A DNA stretch of 64,000 bases from Rhizobium albus (GTDB taxonomy: Bacteria; Pseudomonadota; Alphaproteobacteria; Rhizobiales; Rhizobiaceae). The position numbers and the translations under genes are program-made. The stretch spans positions 992,001 through 1,056,000 of the forward strand of contig BSNO01000003.1 of assembly GCA_030160035.1 (NCBI GenBank), read 5' to 3'. Below are positions 56,092-64,000 of the stretch, piece by piece; the first letter of the stretch is position 1, and every line of letters begins with the position of its first letter. Below the pieces are notes generated by a model. The model saw only the letters and a program-made list of their open reading frames with translations, ran no database searches and was not told the DNA's origin.

Positions 56092-58023
56092 ATGAATCAG
56101 GGGAATGGCGGGCTTCTGGCGCTGTGTGGACTGCTGGGGGTGATCGCTTTCGGCGTGCTCTTCGTGGCTCCGCGCTTCTTGGAGCCGGCGACAGAACAAA
56201 CGGCAGTAGAAGAAACGGCAGTCGAAGAGGCGGCTGGGTTGCCTGAAACGGCACCCGCCGTGACCGCATCCGAGCCGAGCGGTGGTGATCGGACGGCCGA
56301 GGGTCGGCAGGATCGCACAGTTGCCGATGAGGACGCCGCACCGGAAGCGCCGGCCGTCGCCGACCAGCAAGCTGCGCCTGCCGATGTGGCCGCTGGCACC
56401 CCGGCACCCATCGACGAAATGACGCAAGCACCAACCGCAGCAGAGCCTGCCGTCGAAGCTGATGCTGATGCTCAGGCTTCGGATGAGACATCGGAAACGG
56501 CAGCCGATGTGAGCACCGACCCTTCGGAGCCGGGCTTCGACCTGCTGCGCGTCGAGCCGGATGGCTCGACGGTGATCGCCGGCCGCGCCGAGCCAGGCAC
56601 GCGCGTAGACGTCATGAATGGCGAGGATGTCGTCGCTTCCGCCGATGTGGGTCCGAGCGGCGATTTCGCGGCGGTGTTCGACGAGCCACTGGAACCGGGC
56701 GATTATCAGCTGACGCTGCGCGTCACCGGCGACGACCAGCCGGAGGTGTTTTCCGAGGAGGTCGCGACGATCAGCATCCGGCGCGATGGCGGAAGCGAGC
56801 TGCTCGCCATGGTCACACGGCCCGGCGAGGCAAGCCGTATCGTCAACGTCCCGAGTTCGGGCGGCGAGGGGATGCCGCAGGCGTCGAGCGACGTCTCCCA
56901 GACGCTGGCCGCAGAGACGAATGCTGCGGAAAGTCAGGAAACAGCGACACCGACAGCCGATGCCGCGGGAGAAATGGCGGAGCAGGAAGAGGATGCAGCT
57001 TCCGCGGCAGAGGTGCCGGCCGATAGCGCTGAATCCGCTCCCGCTGTGTCCGATGCGCAGGCGGATGTGGCGGCACTTGCCCCCGAGCCGGAGCAGGAAG
57101 CAGCGCAAGCGCCCGCGGCCACCACTGCACAAGTGCGCATCGATGCTGTCGAAGTCGAAGACGAGCGGCTTTTCGTGGCCGGTTCGTCACCGCGCGGCAC
57201 CGAGGTGCGTGTCTATGCCGATGATCAGTTGATTGGCGATGACAGGGCAAACAGCGAAGGCCGCTTCCTCGTCGAGGGCAGGATGGCGTTGAGCGTTGGC
57301 GAGCACACCATCCGCGCCGATCTCGTCGATCCTTCGGGAACGGTGGTCGCGCGCGCTCTGGTTCCATTCGATCGACCGGAGGGCGGCATGGCCGCGGCAA
57401 TTGCCGCAGCGGAGGCCCCGTCGATGGGAGAAGACATCGCGGTCGTCACCGATCCGTCCCCGCTTGCCGTCGAAACGCCCGAAGACCGGCTGGCGGCAGC
57501 CGCGCCCGATGAGGCTGCGACCGGCGGCGAGACGACGGCGCCTGGACGGACCGATCGTGTTGCCGCGACCGGACCCGCTGCGTCGGCGCCCGGCACGTCC
57601 GCGCCCGACGCGTCTGCACCCCAGCCAGCGGTCGAGGCACCCTCGAGCGAGGATCCAGCTACAGCCGGCGACACGTCGCCAGCCTTCAGCCCGGCGGGTG
57701 AAGCCGATACCGCATCGAGCGAGGCGCCGGCACCGGCTGAGACCGAGACGGCCGCTGCCCAACCGGCAGACGAGCCCGTGACGGTGACGCAGGAGGCACT
57801 GACGCCATCGCCCGCTTCGGTCATCATCCGTCGCGGCGATACGCTGTGGCAGATTTCCCGGCGCGTCTACGGGCAGGGCGTGCGGTACACGACGATCTAT
57901 CTTGCCAACCAGCAGCAGATCGCCAATCCGGACCGCATCCTGCCGGGGCAGATCTTCAGCGTTCCCGACGAAGCGCTGGAGAATTCCGAGCAGCTTCACC
58001 GCGATCGGCTTCGGGCGAACTGA
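56092..58023 (+). CDS. Large membrane-anchored LysM protein with Ala/Glu/Thr-rich low-complexity spacers and Ig-like repeats
   Basis: 643 residues with GGAG before the ATG. One N-terminal anchor (about 6-28, GLLALCGLLGVIAFGVLFVAP) then Ala/Glu/Thr/Pro-rich acidic spacers. Two related beta-sandwich units (about 150-225, RVEPDGSTVIAGRAEPGTRVDV; about 346-425, VEDERLFVAGSSPRGTEVRVY) look like bacterial Ig/Big-type repeats. The C-terminal LysM (about 577-628; RRGDTLWQISRRVYG, NPDRILPGQIFSVP) binds peptidoglycan. It may bridge the inner membrane and the wall. Similar proteins are often annotated as LysM peptidoglycan-binding proteins; function not known. Confidence 0.88.
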   Translation: MNQGNGGLLALCGLLGVIAFGVLFVAPRFLEPATEQTAVEETAVEEAAGLPETAPAVTASEPSGGDRTAEGRQDRTVADEDAAPEAPAVADQQAAPADVAAGTPAPIDEMTQAPTAAEPAVEADADAQASDETSETAADVSTDPSEPGFDLLRVEPDGSTVIAGRAEPGTRVDVMNGEDVVASADVGPSGDFAAVFDEPLEPGDYQLTLRVTGDDQPEVFSEEVATISIRRDGGSELLAMVTRPGEASRIVNVPSSGGEGMPQASSDVSQTLAAETNAAESQETATPTADAAGEMAEQEEDAASAAEVPADSAESAPAVSDAQADVAALAPEPEQEAAQAPAATTAQVRIDAVEVEDERLFVAGSSPRGTEVRVYADDQLIGDDRANSEGRFLVEGRMALSVGEHTIRADLVDPSGTVVARALVPFDRPEGGMAAAIAAAEAPSMGEDIAVVTDPSPLAVETPEDRLAAAAPDEAATGGETTAPGRTDRVAATGPAASAPGTSAPDASAPQPAVEAPSSEDPATAGDTSPAFSPAGEADTASSEAPAPAETETAAAQPADEPVTVTQEALTPSPASVIIRRGDTLWQISRRVYGQGVRYTTIYLANQQQIANPDRILPGQIFSVPDEALENSEQLHRDRLRAN

Positions 58024-58132
58024 AGCCGACAGTCGCGGCCGGATTGAAGCGTCGTCCGACTGATCGTAGGACGCCGATAGGCTTGCCCGCGATCTAGACA
58101 TGGAATGCTTCATCGTATATCGCCGATGAACG

Positions 58133-58501
58133 ATGCATAGCTGCTGCCCCTCATCCTCGGACGCCGCGAAACGCGATGCGGTGATGGCCGAGCGCCTGCA
58201 GGCGTTGGCCCATCCCGCTCGGCTGAAGATCCTGCGCCTGCTGGCTCACCGTGACGCGTGTTGCTGCAAGGATGTGGTCTTGGAGATCGGTCTTGCCCAA
58301 TCGACGGTCTCCCAACATCTGCGCACGCTCGTGCAGGCGGGGCTCGTCCTCTACCGGCCAGACCGCCAGGCCTCTCGTTACAGTCTCGATGAGGAGGCGG
58401 TGTCGCAACTGGCCAAGGACCTCGGCGGATTGCTTGAAAGTTGCTGCAGTGCGCCGAAGACGGCGCGATGCGATGAGCCGGTCGGTGCCGGCGGAAGGTA
58501 A
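58133..58501 (+). CDS. ArsR/SmtB-family metal-responsive repressor
   Basis: 122 residues. The winged helix is ALAHPARLKILRLLA...GLAQSTVSQHLRTLVQAGLV. A Cys-rich metal-binding cluster ACCCKDVV replaces the usual ELCVCDL, with further Cys at the N-terminus (HSCCPSS) and C-terminus (ESCCSAPKTARC), so it probably senses a thiol-bound metal or arsenite. An inverted repeat CATCG-N8-CGATG (58111-58128) just upstream is a possible operator. It lies 6 bases before the exporter gene, strongly suggesting control of it. Confidence 0.85.
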   Translation: MHSCCPSSSDAAKRDAVMAERLQALAHPARLKILRLLAHRDACCCKDVVLEIGLAQSTVSQHLRTLVQAGLVLYRPDRQASRYSLDEEAVSQLAKDLGGLLESCCSAPKTARCDEPVGAGGR

Positions 58502-58507
58502 AGATTG

Positions 58508-60400
58508 ATGGCTTCGAAGACTGTGTCGGCGGATTCCGGCAATCCGCTGCAAACGTTGCGCAACCTCTGGCCCTATATGTGGCCGTCCGCTCGCCCGGAC
58601 CTGAAGCGCCGTGTCGTCTGGGCGACGCTGTTCCTCGTCCTGTCGAAGATCGTGCTGATCGTCGTGCCCTATTTCTTCAAATGGGCGACGGATTCACTGA
58701 ATGGCGAGTTGGCGATGCCGGATTTCGTGCCGCAGCTTCTACTCGGCGGCGTCATGCTGGTGATTGCCTATAACGTTGCGCGCATCGTTCAATGGGGCCT
58801 GAACCAGCTGCGGGACGCGCTTTTCGCCAGCGTTGGGCAATATGCGGTGCGGCGTCTCGCCTACCAGACCTTCGTGCATATGCACCAATTGTCGCTGCGC
58901 TTTCATCTCGAGCGGCGCACCGGCGGCCTGTCTCGCATCATCGAGCGTGGCACCAAGGGCATCGAGACGATCGTGCGCTTCACGATCTTGAACACGGTGC
59001 CGACGCTCCTGGAATTCGCGATGGTCGCGGCGATCTTCGCCTTTGCCTTCGGGTTTTCCTATTTCGCGATCACCGCTCTGACGGTCTTCTTCTACAGCTG
59101 GTTCACGATCCGCGCCTCTGATTGGCGCATCGGCATCCGCCGCGCGATGAACAATTCCGACACCGAAGCCAACACCAAGGCGATCGACTCGCTCCTCAAT
59201 TTCGAGACGGTCAAATATTTCGGCAACGAGACGATGGAAGCCAAGCGCTTTGATCAGTCCATGGAGCGCTACGAGAAGTCGGCCACACAGGTGTGGACCT
59301 CGCTCGGCTGGCTCAATATGGGGCAGGGCGTCATCTTCGGTATCGGAATGACACTGATGATGGTGCTGTCCGCCATGGCGGTGCAGCGCGGCGAGCAGAC
59401 GATCGGCGATTTCGTCTTCGTCAACGCGATGCTCATGCAGCTTTCGGTGCCGCTGAACTTCATCGGTTTCGTCTACCGCGAAATCCGGCAGGGCCTGACC
59501 GACATCGAACAGATGTTCGATCTCTTGGAAGTCGATCCCGAAATAACGGACAAGCCGGGCGCCGCTGCCCTTGCTGTGAGCACCGGCGCGATCCGTTTCG
59601 ACAATGTCCATTTTGCCTACGACCCGGCGCGGCCCATCCTGAAAGGCATCTCCTTCGAGGTGCCGGCTGGTCATACTGTCGCTATCGTCGGACCTTCGGG
59701 TGCAGGCAAGTCGACCATCTCGCGGCTGCTCTATCGCTTCTATGACGTGCAGCAGGGCAGCGTGACGATCGACGGGCAGGATGTACGCGATGTCACCCAG
59801 AAGTCTCTGCGCGCCGTCATCGGCATGGTGCCGCAGGATACGGTGCTCTTCAACGATACGCTGGAATACAACATCCGCTATGGCCGCGTGGATGCGAGTG
59901 AAGCCGAGGTTCACCAGGCCGCCGAGCTGGCGCAGGTCGGCCGCTTCATCTCGTCCCTTCCCGAGGGGTATAAAACGATGGTCGGCGAGCGCGGGCTCAA
60001 GCTTTCTGGCGGCGAGAAGCAGCGTGTCGCCATCGCGCGCACGATCCTGAAGGCCCCACCGATCCTGATCCTGGACGAGGCGACGTCGGCGCTAGATACC
60101 GCCACCGAGCAGGAAATCCAGACATCGCTCGATTTCGTCTCCAAGGGTCGCACCACGCTCGTGATCGCCCACCGGCTGTCCACCGTCATCGGTGCCGACG
60201 AGATCATCGTGCTGCAGGATGGGAAGATCGCCGAGCGCGGGCCGCATGCGCGCCTGATTGCTCAGGGCGGTCTTTATACCGCGATGTGGGACCGCCAACG
60301 CGAGGCGATCGAGGCGGAAGAGAAGCTCAAGAAGGTGCAGGAAGAAGACGAGTTGGGCGTGGTCGTTCGTCGCAGAACTCTCGAGGGCGACCCTGCCTGA
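58508..60400 (+). CDS. Atm1/HMT1-type ABC exporter (heavy-metal or glutathione-conjugate class)
   Basis: 630 residues from ATG 58508 (AAGGT about 10 bases upstream; a TTG at 58505 is adjacent). The six-helix membrane domain (about 40-340) has the Atm1-like segments LRFHLERRTGGLSRIIERG and VKYFGNETMEAKRFD; the ATPase has Walker A GPSGAGKST, signature LSGGEKQRVAIAR, Walker B ILILDEATSALD and H-loop AHRLS. Atm1-type exporters move glutathione-bound metals or persulfides out of the cytoplasm. The preceding Cys-rich ArsR gene fits a metal-inducible efflux unit. Confidence 0.93.
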   Translation: MASKTVSADSGNPLQTLRNLWPYMWPSARPDLKRRVVWATLFLVLSKIVLIVVPYFFKWATDSLNGELAMPDFVPQLLLGGVMLVIAYNVARIVQWGLNQLRDALFASVGQYAVRRLAYQTFVHMHQLSLRFHLERRTGGLSRIIERGTKGIETIVRFTILNTVPTLLEFAMVAAIFAFAFGFSYFAITALTVFFYSWFTIRASDWRIGIRRAMNNSDTEANTKAIDSLLNFETVKYFGNETMEAKRFDQSMERYEKSATQVWTSLGWLNMGQGVIFGIGMTLMMVLSAMAVQRGEQTIGDFVFVNAMLMQLSVPLNFIGFVYREIRQGLTDIEQMFDLLEVDPEITDKPGAAALAVSTGAIRFDNVHFAYDPARPILKGISFEVPAGHTVAIVGPSGAGKSTISRLLYRFYDVQQGSVTIDGQDVRDVTQKSLRAVIGMVPQDTVLFNDTLEYNIRYGRVDASEAEVHQAAELAQVGRFISSLPEGYKTMVGERGLKLSGGEKQRVAIARTILKAPPILILDEATSALDTATEQEIQTSLDFVSKGRTTLVIAHRLSTVIGADEIIVLQDGKIAERGPHARLIAQGGLYTAMWDRQREAIEAEEKLKKVQEEDELGVVVRRRTLEGDPA

Positions 60401-60420
60401 TCCCTTCGAGGCCTATTCAA

Positions 60421-60446
60421 GGAACCCCAATTGCCGCCGGACCGTT
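60421..60446 (+). promoter_or_regulatory. EcfG-type promoter upstream of psd-pssA
   Basis: GGAAC at 60421-60425 and CGTT at 60443-60446 are 17 bases apart, a perfect EcfG/RpoE2 consensus. The psd ATG is at 60531. This would place phosphatidylethanolamine synthesis under the general stress sigma factor in addition to any housekeeping promoter. Confidence 0.5.
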
Positions 60447-60530
60447 GCCGCTGAGGTGCTGACGCGCTAGAGCCCTCCCATGCCAATCGGGGCCGGCGCC
60501 TCGAAGCAATCGATATCGGAGTGAGAAGAC

Positions 60531-61229
60531 ATGGACGTCTGGCACAGCATCAAAAACGTGCTCGTCCCAGTGCGGCGGGAGGGCTATCCCTTCATCGCGG
60601 TATTTCTGTTGGCAGCGATCCTGCTTGGCTTCGTCGCCGATTGGCTGTTCTGGATCGGGCTGATCCTGACGGTCTGGTGCGTCTATTTCTTCCGCGATCC
60701 GGAGCGCGTGACGCCGATCGACGAAGATTTGGTGATCAGCCCGGCCGATGGCAGGGTTTCGGCGGTCACCCGCGTAGTCCCGCCGGCGGAACTGGACCTT
60801 GGTGCCGCACCGATGCTGCGGATCTCCGTGTTCATGAACGTTTTCGACTGCCACGTGAACCGCGCGCCGCTCGCCGGTTCAATCGACCGGATCGTCTATT
60901 CCAAAGGATCGTTTCTGAACGCCGAACTGGACAAGGCGAGCACCGAGAACGAGCGCAACGGCATGGTGATCACGACAAGCCGGGGCGAGATCGGCGTTGT
61001 GCAGATCGCGGGCCTGGTTGCCCGCCGCATCCTTTGCTTCGTCGAGGAAGGCGATCGCCTGGAGACAGGCGGGCGATTCGGCCTGATCCGTTTCGGCTCG
61101 CGGCTCGATGTCTTCCTGCCGGAAGGCGCGCGCCCGCGCGTGGCTGTAGGGCAGACGGCGATTGCAGGGGAAACGGTGATCGCGGAATTCAATTCGCCCA
61201 AGGGCCCTGTGGTCACCCGCCGCGACTGA
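60531..61229 (+). CDS. psd: Phosphatidylserine decarboxylase
   Basis: 232 residues, the short class common in alphaproteobacteria. It converts phosphatidylserine to phosphatidylethanolamine at the inner membrane. An N-terminal hydrophobic region (about 20-52) precedes a [16 protein letters not shown] motif and [17 protein letters not shown]. The self-cleavage site is Gly189-Ser190 in RFGSRLD; the Ser becomes the pyruvoyl group. GGAG lies about 8 bases before the ATG. pssA follows, so the two-step pathway forms an operon. Confidence 0.95.
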   Translation: MDVWHSIKNVLVPVRREGYPFIAVFLLAAILLGFVADWLFWIGLILTVWCVYFFRDPERVTPIDEDLVISPADGRVSAVTRVVPPAELDLGAAPMLRISVFMNVFDCHVNRAPLAGSIDRIVYSKGSFLNAELDKASTENERNGMVITTSRGEIGVVQIAGLVARRILCFVEEGDRLETGGRFGLIRFGSRLDVFLPEGARPRVAVGQTAIAGETVIAEFNSPKGPVVTRRD

Positions 61230-61272
61230 TCTGTGCAATCAAACAAAGCTTGAGAACCATCGAGGACGACGG

Positions 61273-62157
61273 ATGACAGAGCGACCCCGCGACGACGCCG
61301 AGACCGACGATTTCCTCGATCAGCCGTTCAGTTCGTTCGATCCTGATCACGACGAGGGCGACCCGGACAATGCGATGGGGCCGCGCCTGCGCGAGATCTC
61401 CTTCCGCATGATGATCCCGACTATCATCACCGTGCTTGCGATCTGTGCCGGTTTGACCGGTATCCGGCTGGCTTTCGAAGGCCGGGTGGAACTCGCTGTT
61501 ATCATGGTGCTCGTCGCGGCGTTTCTGGATGGCGTCGATGGCCGCGTCGCGCGCCTGATGAAATCCTCATCCCGCTTCGGCGCTCAGATGGATTCGCTCG
61601 CCGACATCGTCAATTTCGGCGTCGCTCCCGCACTGGTTCTCTACGCCTATCTCCTGAACCAGGCAGAGTCGTTCGGCTGGATCGCAGCGCTTATCTACGT
61701 GCTTGCAGCGGCTCTGCGTCTTGCACGCTTCAACGTGATGGACGAACGTCCGAAGGCGAAATGGCAGTCGAACTATTTCGTCGGTGTGCCGGCACCCTTC
61801 GGCGCCATGCTGGTGCTGCTGCCGGTCTATCTCGGCCATCTCGGCTTCGAGCCGGGACCGGTCTTTGCCGGTGCCGCGATTATCTATACGGCACTCATCG
61901 CGTTCCTGCTGGTCTCGCGCCTTCCGGTTTATTCCGGCAAGGCCGTGGGCCGCATCCGCCGCGATCTGGTGTTGCCGGTGCTGATCGCGATCGCAATCTA
62001 CGTCGCGCTTCTGATGAGCTATATCTGGGCAACACTCGCGGTCACCGCTTTGATCTATCTGGCGACGCTGCCAATGGGTTACCGCGCCTGGCGCCGCACC
62101 TATGGCCGGCCGAAGGGGGCAGCAACGGTCTCGACGGAAGAGCCGGACCGTTTGTGA
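61273..62157 (+). CDS. pssA: CDP-diacylglycerol-serine O-phosphatidyltransferase
   Basis: 294 residues with a 50-residue acidic N-terminal extension (DDAETDDFLDQPFSSFDPDHDEGD), then eight hydrophobic segments. The CDP-alcohol phosphotransferase motif DGVDGRVARLMKSSSRFGAQMDSLAD (D-G-x2-A-R-x8-G-x3-D-x3-D) is intact. It makes phosphatidylserine, the substrate of Psd. It is convergent with the SDR gene seven bases away. Confidence 0.95.
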   Translation: MTERPRDDAETDDFLDQPFSSFDPDHDEGDPDNAMGPRLREISFRMMIPTIITVLAICAGLTGIRLAFEGRVELAVIMVLVAAFLDGVDGRVARLMKSSSRFGAQMDSLADIVNFGVAPALVLYAYLLNQAESFGWIAALIYVLAAALRLARFNVMDERPKAKWQSNYFVGVPAPFGAMLVLLPVYLGHLGFEPGPVFAGAAIIYTALIAFLLVSRLPVYSGKAVGRIRRDLVLPVLIAIAIYVALLMSYIWATLAVTALIYLATLPMGYRAWRRTYGRPKGAATVSTEEPDRL

Positions 62158-62163
62158 CCCGGA

Positions 62164-62901
62164 TTATTCCGGATCGCGATAGGCGAGGAAGCGGTCCTGC
62201 CGCACGTCGAAAAGCATGCCGTTTTCCGTCAGTGCCGGATCGGCGAGCTTGACGATCTTGGCGGCGACGTCGCGTGGATCGGGCAAGGTCGACGGGTTCT
62301 CACCCGGAACCGCCTGCGCCCGCATGGCGGTGCGGGTGGCGCCCGGGTTCACATTGTTGATCCGCACGCCGAAATTGACCAGCTCGTTCGCCCAGACCCG
62401 CGCCATGGCTTCGATCGCAGCCTTGGAAGCGGCATAGGCGCCCCAAAAGGGCTTGCACGAATGGGCAACGCCGGATGACAGGAAGATGCCGCGCCCGGCG
62501 TCCGACGCCTTGATCAGCGGCTCGACAGTGCGCATCAACCGCCACGTGGCGTTGACGTTGATGGTCATCACCTTCTCGAAGTCCTTCGCCTTGGTGTGCC
62601 CGAGCGGCGCGATCGTGCCGAGCATGCCGGCATTGGCGACGAGAACGTCCAGCTTGCCCCAGCGCTCGTGAATCGAGCCGCCGAGCGCATCGATGGCTTT
62701 CATGTCCGCAAGGTCGAGCGGCACCAGCGTCGCAGTGCCCCCGACGGCCTTGATTTCGTCGTCGAGCTCTTCCAGGCCACCGACTGTTCGGGCAACGGCA
62801 ATCACATGCGCGCCGGATTTCGCCAGCTCGAGCGCGGTGAAATAGCCGATGCCGCGCGACGCGCCGGTGACGAGCGCGATGCGCCCCTTAAGGTCGAGCA
62901 T
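62164..62901 (-). CDS. SDR-family NAD(P)-dependent oxidoreductase
   Basis: 245 residues from ATG 62901; a GTG at 62910 overlaps closely with the purF stop and would add three residues. Rossmann motif GASRGIG (about 12-18), NAG (about 88-90), catalytic Ser in FLSSG and Tyr/Lys in YAASKAA. A classical short-chain dehydrogenase; substrate not identifiable. It follows purF on the same strand without a gap. Confidence 0.92.
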   Translation of the reverse strand: MLDLKGRIALVTGASRGIGYFTALELAKSGAHVIAVARTVGGLEELDDEIKAVGGTATLVPLDLADMKAIDALGGSIHERWGKLDVLVANAGMLGTIAPLGHTKAKDFEKVMTINVNATWRLMRTVEPLIKASDAGRGIFLSSGVAHSCKPFWGAYAASKAAIEAMARVWANELVNFGVRINNVNPGATRTAMRAQAVPGENPSTLPDPRDVAAKIVKLADPALTENGMLFDVRQDRFLAYRDPE

Positions 62902-62910
62902 GAGGGTCAC

Positions 62911-64000
62911 TTATCCGTTGTTGGCAAGAAGCGAGAGCGTGCGCACATTATCGACGCCCTCGTGGTCGGTGAGCTGCGTCGGGTAATCGCCGGTGAAGCA
63001 GGCATCGCAGAACTGCGGCTGCTCGTTGTTGCGCGATGGTTCGTTGACGGCGCGGTAAAGTCCGTCGATCGAGAGGAAGGCCAGGCTATCGACGCGGATA
63101 AAATCCGCCATCTCCTCGATCGACATGCGTGAGGCGAGAAGCTTCGCCTTTTCCGGCGTGTCGACCCCGTAGAAGCAGGAGGACATGGTCGGCGGCGAGG
63201 CGATGCGCATGTGCACTTCGCGCGCGCCAGCTTCGCGCACCATCTGCACGATCTTCTGCGAGGTGGTGCCACGCACGATCGAATCGTCGACCAGCACCAC
63301 GCGCTTGCCTTCCAGCATGCGCTTGTTGGCATTGTGCTTGAGCTTCACGCCCATATGCCGGATGGCCGCGGTCGGCTGGATGAAGGTACGGCCGACATAG
63401 TGGTTGCGGATGATGCCGAGTTCAAACGGAATGCCCGACCCTTGCGCGAAGCCGATGGCCGCGGGCACGCCGGAATCCGGTACGGGCACGACGAGATCAG
63501 CATCGACCGGGCTTTCGATGGCGAGCTCGGTGCCGATCTTCTTGCGCGCTTCGTAGACGTTGCGGCCTTCGATGATGGAATCGGGCCGCGCGAAATAGAC
63601 ATATTCGAAGATGCAGAAGCGCGGCTTCGTCTTTTCGAACGGGAAGCGGCTCTCGACGCCCTTGTCTGTGACGATCACCATTTCGCCCGGCTTGATGTCG
63701 CGCACGTAGCGCGCGCCGATGATGTCGAGCGCACAGGTCTCCGAAGCGAGTATATAGGCGCCGTCGAGATCGCCCAGAACCAGCGGGCGGATGCCGAGCG
63801 GATCGCGCGCGCCGATCATCTTCTTTTCCGAAAGGCCCACCAGCGAGAACGCGCCTTCGAGCTGCGTGATGGCGTCGATGAATTTGTCGACCAGTTGCGT
63901 GCCGCTCGAGACGGCGATCAGATGCAGGATCGTCTCGGTGTCGGAGGTCGACGAGAAGATCGCGCCCCGCTTCTGAAGCTGCTTTTGCAGCGTCATCGCA
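62911..64000 (-). CDS. purF: Amidophosphoribosyltransferase, 3' part (N-terminus beyond the window)
   Basis: The last about 363 residues are present; the start lies past the right edge. The glutaminase part continues with SSTSDTETILHLIA and LVGLSEKKMIGARDPLGIRPLVLGD; the phosphoribosyltransferase domain shows VVPVPDSGVPAAIGFAQ, NHYVGRTFI, VVLVDDSIVRGTT and PPTMSSCFYGVDTP. It catalyses the first committed step of purine synthesis. The C-terminus QFCDACFTGDYPT is typical of the Rhizobiales enzyme. Confidence 0.96.
   Translation of the reverse strand, partial: AMTLQKQLQKRGAIFSSTSDTETILHLIAVSSGTQLVDKFIDAITQLEGAFSLVGLSEKKMIGARDPLGIRPLVLGDLDGAYILASETCALDIIGARYVRDIKPGEMVIVTDKGVESRFPFEKTKPRFCIFEYVYFARPDSIIEGRNVYEARKKIGTELAIESPVDADLVVPVPDSGVPAAIGFAQGSGIPFELGIIRNHYVGRTFIQPTAAIRHMGVKLKHNANKRMLEGKRVVLVDDSIVRGTTSQKIVQMVREAGAREVHMRIASPPTMSSCFYGVDTPEKAKLLASRMSIEEMADFIRVDSLAFLSIDGLYRAVNEPSRNNEQPQFCDACFTGDYPTQLTDHEGVDNVRTLSLLANNG

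Overview
The window looks like a chromosomal segment of an alphaproteobacterium of the order Hyphomicrobiales (Rhizobiales), near Rhizobiaceae, Phyllobacteriaceae or Aurantimonadaceae. G+C is around 60%. The grounds are a rhizobial-type major porin, the gene order rpoZ-rsh-DUF2062-acpS-lepB-rnc-era-recO, a split nadA/nadB/nadC locus with a NadQ-type regulator, alphaproteobacterial promoter and operator signatures (EcfG-type, CtrA-type), and many small conserved rhizobial proteins. Nothing in the window looks like a phage, plasmid, IS element or CRISPR array. No tRNA or rRNA gene was recognised. Most of it is core housekeeping DNA with a few accessory islets.

Layout. 1-5.3 kb (minus): the start of an unknown membrane protein, an ABC exporter, and a compact Ton operon (secreted protein-exbB-exbD-exbD-tonB) joined by ATGA overlaps. 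5.4-14 kb: an EcfG-promoted PRC-barrel protein, a HerA-like ATPase, a DegT aminotransferase, glmU-glmS (UDP-GlcNAc supply), and a strongly expressed porin with a long leader carrying a perfect CtrA box. 14-22 kb: alpha/beta hydrolase and lytic transglycosylase (minus), dapA-smpB, an acetyltransferase, a secreted repeat/collagen-like protein with its own perfect CtrA box, a family-5 uracil-DNA glycosylase and a NYN nuclease. 22-29.5 kb (plus): rpoZ, rsh, DUF2062, acpS, lepB, rnc, era, recO. 29.6-31.3 kb: a Tat-signal Gly/Ser/Arg-repeat protein, a strong terminator, and an HPr-kinase-like/PqqD fusion. This is the most RiPP-like and least explained locus in the window. 31.4-37 kb: an MFS transporter and de novo NAD synthesis (nadA, nadB, nadC) with a perfect palindrome in front of nadA. 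37-39.5 kb: an ECF sigma/anti-sigma pair divergent from a secreted DUF4394 protein. 39.5-43.5 kb (minus): a NadQ-like regulator coupled to a phosphatase, an HD hydrolase and YgfZ, then small conserved proteins. 44-46.4 kb: a DUF2799 lipoprotein, SRAP peptidase, LysE exporter and a 61-residue protein with an attenuator-like leader. 46.8-52.3 kb (plus): cysS (atypical C-terminus), GFA, pip, cimA, rarD. 52.3-64 kb: a periplasmic glycerophosphodiesterase, a GNAT-nitrilase fusion, a LOG protein, a large LysM envelope protein, ArsR-Atm1 metal exporter, psd-pssA (phosphatidylethanolamine synthesis) with an EcfG-type promoter, an SDR oxidoreductase and the 3' part of purF.

How the parts fit. Several loci concern the envelope: amino sugars (glmU/glmS), diaminopimelate (dapA), peptidoglycan turnover (lytic transglycosylase, LysM proteins), phospholipid headgroups (psd/pssA, glycerophosphodiesterase), porin and Ton energisation. 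Two exact TTAA-N7-TTAA boxes lie before envelope or secreted-protein genes, and two exact GGAAC-N16/17-CGTT promoters precede PRC-barrel and psd. These suggest that cell-cycle (CtrA) and general-stress (EcfG) control reach the cell surface here. The NadQ-like gene at 40 kb and the palindrome before nadA at 32.8 kb together look like one local NAD regulon. All functional calls rest on reading motifs by eye; no database search was run.
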